NCBI GenBank assembly: GCA_024364805.1
Contig: CM044527.1
Coordinates: 2,899,731-2,963,730, forward strand
Length of the DNA stretch: 64,000 nt
Direction of reading: 5' to 3'
Source of the DNA: Euprymna scolopes
Taxonomy: Eukaryota; Mollusca; Cephalopoda; Sepiida; Sepiolidae
The position numbers and the translations under genes were made by a program. Position 1 is the stretch's first letter. Every line of letters begins with the position of its first letter. The notes under the pieces are model-generated. The model saw nothing but the letters and a program-made list of their open reading frames with translations, was not told where the DNA came from and searched no databases. This document shows, piece after piece, positions 38,201 through 51,400 of this stretch.

Positions 38201-41200
38201 AATCCAGATCAATATGGGCACAAAAAGAGTCCAGATCGACCAAAACAAATAACCCCATCACTGGATCACCGTATCAGAAAAAGTTTAAAAAAAAACTCCA
38301 GTATGAGCTCAAGTCGATTGAAAAGCCAAACAGCAGCAGAATGTAGTCCTAAAACCATCAGAAGGCATCTGAAAATGAAGAGTTTCAATCATTTAAAGTG
38401 ACTGCAGAAACCACGTCTTCTTGAACAGCACTAAACTAACCGACTTAAATATGCCTCCAAATACCAGACTTGGGATGAAGAGAAGTGGAAAAATGTAATT
38501 TTCTTCGATGAGAAAAAGTTTAATCTAGATGGTCCACATGGATTTCAACACTATTGGCATGATAAAAATTTACCCAAAGAGACTTTTTCAACTTGGCATA
38601 GTGGAGGAGAGTCTTTAATGATCTGGGGTGTTTTCTCAGCAGCTGGGACCCTGAAGTTGCAAGTAGTGAAAGGCCGGCAAACATCATTGAAGTACATTTC
38701 AATGCTTGAAAATGCTTCTATCAGGAATGAAGGTCCACATCTGTGTGGAAGAAATTGGATTTTCCAGCAAGACAACGCTGCGATACACACTTCTCGACAA
38801 GCATGAGAATACTTTTCTTCAAATAATATAGAATTGTTAGATCATCCAGCATGTTCTCCGGACCTCAATCCCATTGAAAATCTTTGGGGATGGATGGCAA
38901 AAGTGTTTAAGGATGGAACCCAGTATGATTCGATAAAGGAACTTTCTGATTCAGTCTTCAGTACATGGGATAAAATTCCTTCGCAACTGATAAAAAACTT
39001 AGTCGCAAGCATGCCAAAGAGAATTTTTGAATTCGTAATAATGGAAGCTATACTAAATACCGAGACCCTTTTTAGTAATTTATAATTGCCTTTTGTTAGA
39101 TAAATTATCAGTGGACTTATTTTGACCAGGTGAAAATGTTTGTTTTTTAAAAAATAATTAGATCAGGGTTAAGGTTTCGAATGAAGCAGATTTAATTTTT
39201 TTCCATCATATTTTCCCTTTTGGCAATTGTTTCAACCATTTGTTTGATTAAAAATTCGATAATATGTGTAAACGCTTACTTTCTTAAGTGGTCTTATGAT
39301 TTTGACCAGGACTGTATATGAATTTTCACAAATGACTTTCATTCTCTCTGACTTCTTTCCATAAAACTAAGTTAAAGTTAAGATAGCCCACATCATTGAC
39401 CTTTGTACTTTGCAGCTGGATTTAAAAATTCATTATGATCAATTATTTGGTTTAGGAGTAAATTATACACAGAAATATACAAATATGTACACATACCTAA
39501 CTTTAAATACATAAAAACAAACTGAGATCTAGGTGTTAAATCAGCAAGGCCAATGATAATGAAGGAGGGTCAGCAATTATGGACAAATATGAGCATAAAA
39601 GGGAGAAGTTAATACTAATGAAGTTTACAATAGGATTTTAAAATATTTAATTTCAGTTTATGTTATTGTATTTTTGATTTCAATAAATATTCAATCAATA
39701 AATTAAAACAGATAATCTGATGTGTTTTTATCGGAGTTATATCAACATGAGCAACACACACATGCAGTTAATTTTATTAATACAAATCAGCATTCTTTTA
39801 TGCTGACATACAGATTCCTATTAAATCACCCAAGTTCAGCTTGGTTAGTACTAATATGGGCAAGCATTTTGGAGTACCATGTGCTGTATGTGGACAAGCT
39901 CACCGATTATCTCAGCATTATGGTTTAAGATTATGCAACACTTACTTCACAACTGACTCGTGCAGGCACCTTCACACAGGGATATGCATTGTTTCAAGAC
40001 TGAACAGAGGGCAACAATATAGATAACCCTATAACAATATAGATAACCCACTCATAATATAATTTTTTTTTTTGTCTCTGTCTGTTAATCAATCTTTTAA
40101 GCAAATATCTTAATTTCTTTTAGAAATTGAAAATATTGTATTAATAGTAAATAAATTCCCCAAAAATAAAGCAGGTGCCATGACTGGAAATTAAAACTGA
40201 AACTTTGAGATCTTCAATCTGATGTTCTACAAAGTGAGCTTTATTGATTTTCTTATAAATAAATCTTAAAATATTAGTTTAAAAATTTATGACTTATTGC
40301 CAATAACAAAACAATAACAAATGAAAACTGACTAGTCAGAAGTAATCTTGATTTGTCAGCTAATTATGTGGGTCCGACTTGTTATTTTAGATGAAAACTT
40401 GTAAAGGTGATTTAATTAACAAGGTTTCTTCAAATCTAATGCTGCACAAACTAGCAATAAATGAATTTACTTTTAGGAAGCCACAATAATTCTGCTAAAA
40501 ACTCAAGGAATCGTATTTACCTCTGTGCAGTGCAAAGTCGCCTTCAGGTGGAGTGCTGAATTTCATACCAATATGATTCAGTGTGGACTCACAAACACCA
40601 GTCGCAGGAATTTTCATTGGATCTCTACCCTCAAAGAATCCACTCCATGGAGAATCCAACCAATCACGATTCCTCACAGCTGTCTCCTTACGAGAGGCAA
40701 TGAAAGCTTCTTCGCAGATCTTGTCATACTTGGCGACTTCATCCTGAAATTAAAGAGGAATAGAAAATATGAAAGCATCATCATTATATTCGTTTAAATG
40801 TTAGTTTTATATGCGGTAAATAGCTTTAAGAAATTGACTTTCAAATTAATCTATCTCTTACCAGGTCTTCATTACTTCCTCTCACATTTTCCTTGGCCTT
40901 CCTCCAAACTTTACCCGTTACCACAACTTAAATTAACCCCCAGAAAACCTCAGCTATTCTTTTAATGTTGACCTTTCAATAAATTTGGACAAAAATCAAC
41001 ATATATTCTATTTCTTTTAGTCTGTTTCTCTGTCAGTTTGACTTTTTCTTTGAAACTATTGGGCTAATCAGGATGAAATTTTGCGTAGACCTTTCTTATA
41101 AGGTGCAGCGAACTAAGCATTATGGTACCTGTTTGATGCACGGATTGATAGGGATTAGTATTAAAAGAAAAGGAGAACAAATTTAACCATATTCGACCAT

Positions 41201-44200
41201 AAATTTGGCAGAAAGTCTCATTTTAAGTCAACAGGCTATAATTTTTGCCAGTTTATAACAGACTAAAAAGCCTAATTATTTAATATCATGTTGGGGTCAA
41301 CAGAGACCAAATTAGTCCAGAAAATATTTTCATTCTTGCTGGTAAATGTTAAAAAAAACTAAGTCAAACAGTTTGCTGCTGAAAATACACATTTTTACCT
41401 ATATCCCTTTCATTTTTGCAAACATAAGGGTAGGAGTAAAGTAACAGGATTGAGAATGTGTAGAGAGAAAAAGTTTTCAAAAGAAAAATGTTACAAAGTT
41501 TAATAGAAGAATTTCCAATATTTTGCAATGTTACCTACCTCATACTCTTGTTGTGTGACAACACCTTCCTTGATGAGTTTCTCCACATATGATGCAAGTA
41601 CAGTCGGCTGTTTTGCAATCTTTTTATACATAAGGGGTTGTGTAAACATGGGTTCATCAATTTCATTGTGACCACTGCGTCGATAACATACCTGAAAAAT
41701 AAAAAATACATCTCTTTAACCTATTCTTTCCTTCATAGATTCCGAAGTGGTTCAGCAATAGCATTCCATTAATTCCAAACCTTCCTCATTGTGGTAGAGA
41801 CAGTAGCAATATGGTAATTTCAGAGCTATCTAGGCAAAAGAGCTTTGGCAAAAATCTAGGAGTCATCAGGATCTGCCATCCCCAAGACGTCTCCTGCTGT
41901 GTCCGTGGCAAACAAATGTATCAGGCGCTGAAACTACAAATCAATCGAAGAAAACTGACAATATTGCTTCAACACTACTCTTTTGTGTTCTAGATCAAAC
42001 ACTTACCTTCATATGCAACTGTTGAATCTCACTGATTGACGACAAGCTATGACCAATGGTGACAACTTCATGTAGACCAGACAATTCTGAGAAACATTTG
42101 CAAGTTCTTTGCAAAAATCTGACTGGTTTAACAGCTGTATTTGTCATTCCTCAAACATACATAGATGCAGCTTGATACAAGTCTGCATCTAACTCCTACC
42201 AATCCAGGGTTCATACAGATTTTCCATGTCCACTTTCAAGAACTTTTCAAGGCATTCTCCAGACAAAATTCAAGTTTTCAAAATAAAATTTGATACATAA
42301 ATAATGATATAACAAATCAAAATACTTAGTTTGATTGATTCCGCCATTTAGTCTCGAAAGACAAAGGATACACCCAGTATGGGCTGCTGCACATGTAATT
42401 GTGAGGCAAGAGTTGCACAACCCCCAATCTCACCTCTCCTTAATCGGCACTGTTCAAGTCCAGTGGCAAGAAGTTCAGGACAACTGGAAACAATGCTAAG
42501 CGGAGAGCACATACAGCACCTGGAAGTCCCAAATAATCGTCCATTTAATAGTGACCAGGTTCAACATTGCTTCGGTGGTTCAACAGGAACCAGTGTCAAG
42601 TTGATTACACCGTACAAAAACTCAATAATTAACAGGAAAAGTCACTTTCATTTATCTCTATGCCATTAAGTTTTAAAAGTCAGTTATTTACATAAAGTTA
42701 TCCACAGTAACATACAAAACTGGTCAACTGTTAACAGCTTTAGTTCACCACTACACTGTCTATTTTGTCATTCAGTGGTTTTGAATCATTTTCAGTTCAT
42801 ATTTGCATTCCTCGACTCACATATTTGGCCAACCGAACATGATTAAATATTTTTTTCCACATGTTGGATTGGTATACACTGCATTCTTTTTACTTTGGAA
42901 TTTCACTTTGAATACATCTGTAAAGTACATGGATAACATCTGGTAGTTTTATGATAAAGCAATGTAACTCTTGTAGTGGCAATTAATGTAATTTCAGAAG
43001 AATGCATATATTTCAATTTTATTTTTAATATCTAAAAAATCTTAATAATATCTTAATATTTAAAAAATAATTTTAAAAGGCAGCATGCGTACCACAGATT
43101 CAACCGACATAAGTCCAGTTTAAACAGACAGAAGTATATAGAAGCTAGAAGTAATTCTAAGAGAAATAGTGACAGCTAAGACAGAATACACCAAAACCAC
43201 CAGAAAACGCATTGAAGCACAGAAATTTTTGGAAAATCTACAACAGTGTAGTAAATAATGGGCAGTCAACGATTCCCTCACTATCAAACAATTATGAGGT
43301 TGTTTGCGTGGCAACCGAGAAGGATAACCTGCTTGCCTGTCAGTTTGGCTCAAACTCAACATTGGACCTGGCACACCACTCCCTTTCTGACTTTCCTTTG
43401 CAGACAGATGCCACACTAGATGATCTAAAAATCACCCCTTCTCAGATACATGGTATCATAAAAACCTAGACCCCTCAAAAGCATGGGGACACAATCTCAT
43501 CCCGGCTGTGCTATTAAAAAAAAAAATGCTCCTCTGAGGTTGCTCCAGTTCTTTCCAAACTTTATAACAAATGCCTTAATGAATGTTGCTTTCCTGATTG
43601 CTGGAAAACCACTTCTGTGGTACCAGTTTTCAAGAATTGTTGTGAAAGAACTGACCCATTAAATTATCACCCCATTAGCCTTCTCCCGCTTTTGACCAAA
43701 ATATTTGAGTCCTTAATTAAACAAGCCCTAGTCCAACACCTTACAGCTGTTAAACTCCTGACCAACAAACAACATGGATTTAGACAAGCCTGTTCCACAG
43801 TAGATATCTTAACTGTAATCTCTGAACGTATATACCGTTCGCTGGACAAAACAGGGGAGGGTAGAGTGGTAGCCCTTGATATATCTAAGGCTTTTGACAG
43901 GGTATGGCACAATGGTCTTCTAAGGAAAATTAGATCATATGATATCACTGGAAGAATACATAATGTAATTAAATCCTTCTTAAGTAAGAGACAAATCAAA
44001 GTTGTCCTCGACGGTCATACATCTAAACAATTATATAAATGCGGGAGTACCTTAGGGGTCTATCCTTGGACCTTTATTATTCCTGATGTTCATAAATGAC
44101 CTCCCTGATAAAATTGTTTCTGAAATGAGTATATTTGCTGATGGCACCACTCTCTATAACAGGCACAAGGGGAAAACAAATGAACACATATCTAAGGAAA

Positions 44201-47200
44201 TGGCAGAAACGCTAGAGGATGACCTCCAATCTGTAATGGAATGGGGACGAAAATGGATGGTCACATTCAATGCTGCCAAGACTATGCTTGTTTCCTTCAA
44301 TAATTACTATAAACCTTCTCTACCACCAATAGCAATGACCAAGAACACATTACCCGAAAGTACTTCCTATAAACTCCTTGGCCTAACGTTTACAGGGAAC
44401 ATGAACTGGAACAGATACATTGAGAGCATTGCCTAAGTTACTGCAAAGAAGGGGGGCTCTCTCTACCATGTTAGAAAACTACTTACGCCTGAAAGTATCG
44501 TGTACCTCTATAAGGCCACCATTCGCCCAGGTATGGAGTACTGTTGTCACATTTGGGTTGGTGCATCTGCTACTTGTTTCACTTCTGGACAGGGTTCAAA
44601 AGAGCCGCCAACCTGGTAGGTCCTGAACTATCATACTCTATTTTGATGTTACTTGGGATTTGATGGGTATTAAAAGTTAGGATGTAGGAGCTTTTGTTGA
44701 TAGTTTCACCATATCTCAATTTGGATTCTTTTTACATCAATAACATTTTGATTTCTCAAGTTAATTTTGATTTCTTCCAAGGAGCAAAGGGATAATTCTG
44801 AACTTCTGATCACTACTTTACTGGTATTCAGTGTTTTATGGGAGGAGATTTTTACCTTTTGGGTGTTAAAAAAATCTATTTGTAGATTTCTATAATGTTT
44901 TTGGTTTTCTACTTCCACTAGTAGTGTTCTGTTTTTTAGTTTCATGACCATTTTAAGTTTGATACTTGGAAAATGTTCTCTATTTTGAAATGTGAACTTT
45001 TGTCATTGGTTCTCCTTCAGTTGCTTCAATAAATATAAAATAAGGAAGATTTTGATACAGATTTTGGTTTTCGCGTTCTGTTTCTAAATCTGAACTGGAT
45101 TTATGTGAAACTTCATAGTGATTTCTTTTTTAAGGCTTTTTGTTTGACATTTACTTATTTTGAATTTTTCATTTCTCCTACTCCCCACCCACCTTGGAGC
45201 CCTGTGTGGGAAGTATTGGGAGGGGGGCATTCTCCCCAACGCAACAAGGATACAGCTTTTTAAAAGGATACAGAAGAAGTATACTCATCCTGCTGATGGA
45301 CTCAAGCACCCATGTTTCATTTGTCTTTTCTAATGGCCTCATTTCTGGAAAAGATGTTAGTATTCCATTTGTGTTTTATCTATTCTTCAGCAAGCTGATC
45401 GACCCTTCAGCCACTGCTTACTAAATCAGTTTATTGTCTAATGTGCCCGTCTTAGCCAAAGTAAAGGCCGAAGTGGCGTGTTGCATCTCATGCCCTAATA
45501 GGACCTTGAACATGATCTGCTCAACCACCAGAATCCCGTCCTTAGGCATTATGGGTCGCCACCCATGGTCAATAGGTGGGCCCATTAAGGAATTTTTACT
45601 CTGTAGGGATGGAGGTGGGGGGCAACTAGTGTATTCTAATGTCCCACCGACAGGGTGAGAAGTGAGGAAAGAACAAAAAAAAAAACATAAGATTTGATGA
45701 GTAAAACTCATAAGTCTTTTCAAAATAGACCATCCACTGTTTTCCAGTTTGTTTAGAATCTAAGACAAGCAAAAACCAGAAAAATTGGGGAGGGGTCTAT
45801 GGTCATCCTCGTCACTGTACCTTTGCTGGTCTATGTTATTCCTAGCAAAAGTTCTCATTCACCATAATACCGCAAACACACTGAGGGGGGGGGGTCATCC
45901 TACTTAAAATTTCCAAATAATATCTTTTTTTTTTTTTTTTTTTTAAGGATATATATGTAAAAATAGAATTCTGTAAAAAGGTAGATTTTAGCCAACACTC
46001 TGTAAATGACAGATTATGTTTAACCTATAGATAAAATAATGTGACATAAACTAAGAAGTGACATACCCAGAGCTCCCAAATTGGAGCTTCCTCACCAGAC
46101 GCATTTTATGGTTAGATGCAGGATGTGTCAAGAATGTAATAAAGAAATTTGTTTTGTACTACTTACCAAGTCAATAACAACATCCTTGTTAAACCTGTGT
46201 CTCCATTCAGAAGCAACTTTGCATACATATATTACAGCATCAGGATAGTCTGCATTCACATGGAAGATAGGAGCGTTTATCACTCTGGCCACGTCAGTTG
46301 GGTAAGGAGATGACCTGGATACACGAGGGTCAGTAGTGAAACCAATCTGAAAAGAAAAAATGTATCATTTTTATGTCCTTTCACTTCTTTATATAGAAGA
46401 ACCTATGAAAGGAAAATTTAAAAAAAAAAAAAGGACTTAGAATACCACAGGCACCTCAGAATCCTCCACTATAATAAAAAGCAATAGATATATATGGTTA
46501 TTTTGTTTTCAGCTTATTAATGCCAAATCCAATCATTTTAGAAAAAGTTTTAATGCTCAAAAGTTGTTTATATCTTCAAATACTTATTCATGGTGTTTAG
46601 TTGGTTGTTTTGTAAGAGAAAAATTGTTTTTAGCTTTACAGAACATAATTGAGTTTTGTACAGAGAAAGAAAAAATATGTTTTGTGCATTTAAGTCCAGC
46701 TGATACCTTCAGACAGTCTGATTTGGTAGCATCAGGAAAAGTAAATAGAAGTTAGTAACAGATGAGTCACTTGATGACTTAATTGCAAATTATAGTGAAT
46801 TAGAATAATTAAATGGAAGTTCTTTTTGAAAACATAACTCAATTCCAAAACAGGGGAATATTTTAGTATGTATTTTGTTTAATTAAAATATATGATAAAA
46901 AAAAAGCATTAGGGAGTCAAATGTTGACTAACTCAACTTCAGTATAATAATAGATTTAACCAAAAAATGCTTAATATTATATATATTTCAGTTTTTAATC
47001 TTTATCTTCATTTCATTGTTTTATTAATTGTGTAAATGGTTTTCTCATGGAAAAATGTGCTGATTCTATCTGGCAAGTTCATTTGGAATATATATTGTTT
47101 TATGAAACAAAAATGTAGGCAAAACAAACAAAAAAAATACAACTAAAAACAGACGGAACAAAAACTCGCTTCTCGCAGACACGTGGGTCGTAACAAGCAC

Positions 47201-50200
47201 AATCTACTCGCCAGAATCACCTACACACAATCTGCAGAACGCTCCCTCTCCTTTCCAGTGTCCTGCCTTTATAGCAGCCAGGAACGACGTATTTGCATAA
47301 TCGCACGAGAGCAGACGTGATTCAACGATAATTACATTGGGTAAACGCTAATAAAAGCCCATGGATGCCATCTTGGAACTCTCTCTTCCGCTCATCCCAA
47401 AAGCGACGTATCCGAGGTAAGCTCTCTATTTCTCATTTTGGTTACTGTTAATTCTGCTACATTTTATTTTTTTATAATAGATTTTTTTTTGTCCATAAAT
47501 GTTGTTTATATGTTCCAAGTTGATAGCCTAAACAGATTAGGCAATTATATTCATTTTCAGTTAGTGAGAGGGGAATCTTTCACCATACCTTCCTTTAAAC
47601 ACGGCAAATGGATTTTTATTCAGTACAATACTTGATATTTTTTTTTTAATGGAGAGTAGACAATGCATTGTGGATGCATTATCGGCAGCTCACGTTACTC
47701 TCGCTTTTCTTTATTTGTCACTCAGTTCTCATATTTTAATGAGTGATTTTTCTGACAAAGGGAGAAGAAAAAGCTGTATACTAGGTTGGCAGTATTTTGC
47801 GTGAACAGCCGCCAGAGATGTCGGAAATTTTCTGTTTCTATGTCTATCCTTGTAGCCATGTCACTGGTAAGGGTGCTGGAGGTAAACGTTTTATCTGGGC
47901 TGACGTTATCCACCTGATAGTCAGGGACCCGAACCTTGGATTAACCACTAAGGAGGCTGTCCTATCAGCAGGTGCAAAGTACTGGGGCTGCTGTATTGCC
48001 ATTTGGTAAATGGATTCTGGACCATGCAGTAGCTTCTGGTGGGGCCTTTCAATGCCATATTAGTGGGTAATTGTTACGACTTTACCTTTTCATGTGCTAC
48101 AAAAAAAATTTTTTTTAAATAAAAAAAATATTTCTTCATTTCTATTTCTCTCTTACTTTCCCTCTCTGCCCTACTTCAAGCAAGTCTGTCGACCTTGTCC
48201 ACAAATCCCAAAACTCCATCATGAAAAGTTTCAATAAAAAATATACGATTAAACCCGGATCTCTAACTTCTAACGTAGACCCCCAATACCATGTCTCCTT
48301 CTCTAACTAACCTTCCAGAGGTTGAAACCCAATTACAGGAGACTAAATCAGACATATTATTTCTAAGCGAAAGTGACACTGGACAGACTATTTCCCTAGA
48401 TGAATTCGTAATTAAAGCATACTCTAATTTAACTTCCAAATATAACCCCCAAGATTGTCATAGGCATGGAATATGTGCCTATATAAAAGATGGCTTTCCA
48501 TGTGGTAGAGACACCTCCAGAGAAGATCCTAACTTACGCTATATGTGCTTCCGGGTTGCACTTGCTCAAAATACTGCATTTATATTTGCTCTCTATTGCC
48601 CCCACAACAGTGGAGTTACTATCTTTAAAAGCATATTTGAGAAAATTGACCACGTCCTATCTGCTTGTCCTTCAGCTAATATTCATGTTTGTTGAGACTT
48701 TAATGTTCACAATGTGGAATGTTAAACTCACTCAAACAAGACCAATGATGAGGGGAGGTTCTGTCATGGTTTCTCCATTGCTTATGACCTCACTCATTGT
48801 TCATAAACCCACCCGTGTGCCCGATACTGACGGCCAGTATATAAGTCTCCTAGACCTTTTTCTTACAACTTGCCCCAAACTGTGTTCAGCTTCCGTTCAG
48901 TCTCCACTTGGATCTTCCGACCATTCTGTTGTATCAGTTAAGATAAAAATGAAACGTTTTATCTGGGCTGACGTTATCCGCCTGATAGTCAGGGACCCGA
49001 ACCTTCGATTAATCACTAAGGAGGCTGTCCTATCAGCAGGTGCAATGTACTGGGGCTGCTGTATTGCCATTTGGTAAATGGATTCTGGACCATGCAGTAG
49101 CTTCTGGTGGAGCCTCTCGATGACATATTAGTCCTCAGATGTATCTCTCCATCGTACAGTATATCGATACTCTATGGCTGACTAGAATAGCTTTCATACA
49201 TTTATATCCGATCTACCTCTGCGTTCCATGTTTAAAAAGGATGTGTCCTCTATAGTATCAGACCTGACGGAATGGTTAATTGTAGGTACCCTCGAAAAAA
49301 TTCCAGCAAAAACCTAACAGCCAGCCGTAGTTCTCTCCAGAATGTGCTGCTGCCACGGCGCACAGAAATCACTTTTTCCATTGCTTCCAACGTAATAGAT
49401 GTACTGAGACTAAAACCGCTTTCAGGACTGCCAGCAATCACTGTAAAAAAGTAATAAAGAACGCAAAAGAGTTGTATGCTCAGTCCGTCAAGTCCAAAGT
49501 AGCTGAGCAGCGGCTTGGTTCCCACCAGTTTTGGCAAATAACAAACAGAATCCTGAACAGAAGCATTTGCTCTATCCCAACTATCATCAATGGACCTGAG
49601 GTAATCTCGTCAGCATCAGAGAAAGCCAAACTCTTTACCAAGAACTTTGCAGCAACTCTACCCTTTGCGACCAAGACCGTCAACCTCCAATATTTCCTCC
49701 TGTATCAGAAAACACGCTATGTGATATACAAATATCTGTACATGATGTTGGCAAGCTAATCAAAAACCTTGATACCAGTAAAGCAACCGGCCCTGATGGT
49801 ATTCTAATTATAGTACTCAAAAGACTTCAACCAGAACTAGCACCCATCCTTACAAAACTGTTTAAACGTTGTCTTAAGAATTGCTTCACATCACCCTCAT
49901 CAATATGCCCTGTATTTAAGAATTCAGGTGATTGCTCATCTCCCTCTCAGTAAAGGCCAATAAGTCTCCTGTGTGTCATGAGTAAGTTGCTGGAATCCAT
50001 GTTAAATAGAGAAGTAATCAACCATCTCAGAAAAAATAACCTTCTTAGTGACACACAATATGGTTTCCGTTCTGCTAGATCTACAGCAGATGTGCTTACA
50101 GTTATATCTCATAGGATTAGCGAATCTCTCGATGGAGGCTACCTTTCTAGGGCAATTGCTCGACATATAAAAGGCCTTTGATAGAGTATGGCATAAAGGT

Positions 50201-51366
50201 TTACTTCACAAGATTTCCAGCTATACCATAGCTGGAAATGTCTTCTCAATCATTAAATCATTTCTCTCTGATAGGTTCAGAGTAGTGGTTGATGGGCAGA
50301 AATCAGAAGCTCTCAGTATTAATGCTGGAGTCCCTCAGGGGTCCAATCCTGGGCCCAACTCTCTTCCTGATCTACATTAATAATCTTCCAAATCACATCC
50401 TTACATCATTCATAGACATTTATGCTGATAATACTACTGTCTATGGTAGCACATCTAAGACCATAAATCACCAAGTTCTCTCTGATTCTCTCTCCTCTGA
50501 TCTTGAGCAAGTGGTTCAATGTGGAAAGAGGTGGCTTGTTACTTTTAATGTATCTAAAACCAAGCTTTTATCTTTACATCAACAATGCTCTGATCCCCAT
50601 CTGGCATCAATTGAAATGAATGGCTCTCGTCTTGGGGAGGCCTCATGTTTTGACAAGCTTCTGGGCTTGACTTTTACTCCTGATCTTAAATGGAACACAT
50701 ACATTAAATCCGTTGCCAAGACCGCTGGAAAAATGGTGGGATCCTTCTATCAATCCAGTAGATATCTCACTGCTGATGCAATTCTCTATCTATATAAGAG
50801 CCAGGTACATCCAAGGATGGAGTACTGTTGCCACATTTGGGCAGGAGCTGCTAGAAAGGACTTATCCTGCCTTGATAGAGTTCAAAATAGACTTCGTAGC
50901 CTCATAGGAGATGTCTTTTTCTCTTCCCTGCAACCTCTATCTCACAGAAAAGATGTTGCGAGTTTGCTTCATCATTATTTTCATGGCAAGAGCTCGGCTG
51001 AGCTCCAATCTATGGTCCCCCTTCACCAAACTTTCACAAGGGACACCTGTCTAGCAGAAAACATTATCATTAACTTTCCCCAGTCTATATCTGTGCCTAA
51101 ACCTAAATGTAGATTCCTTGAGCAAAGCTTCTTTCTTAGAACTGCACGCCTATGGAATTGTCTTCCATTTTCCTGCTTTCCAGCTGACTACAATATGGTT
51201 GTCTTCAAGTCTAACGTAAACAAGTTTTTGATAAGCCGTTGCATATAAGTTAACAAATTTACCTAATTTCCATTACTAATGATTACTATATTGTCCAATT
51301 TCTACTGTACACTCTTTAACCCTTATCCTCGATTGGCCTTTTGGCCTTGATAAGTGGTGATGCCTA

Positions 51367-51400
<34 letters not shown>

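Noticed and set aside
39841-40026. Frame resembling a nuclear-receptor zinc finger (CAVCG...HYG...C, then [17 protein letters not shown])
   Set aside because: The same bases align end to end with the 5S-headed SINE (head and body) at 56716-57005, and several zinc-binding cysteines are absent. Chance resemblance.
40525-40797. Plus-strand 90-codon frame
   Set aside because: Antisense shadow of OGDH exon 9.
48490-49077. 195-codon open frame over the LINE endonuclease
   Set aside because: It reads the endonuclease region out of frame and runs into the 181-bp repeat. The true LINE frame is 48291-48950.
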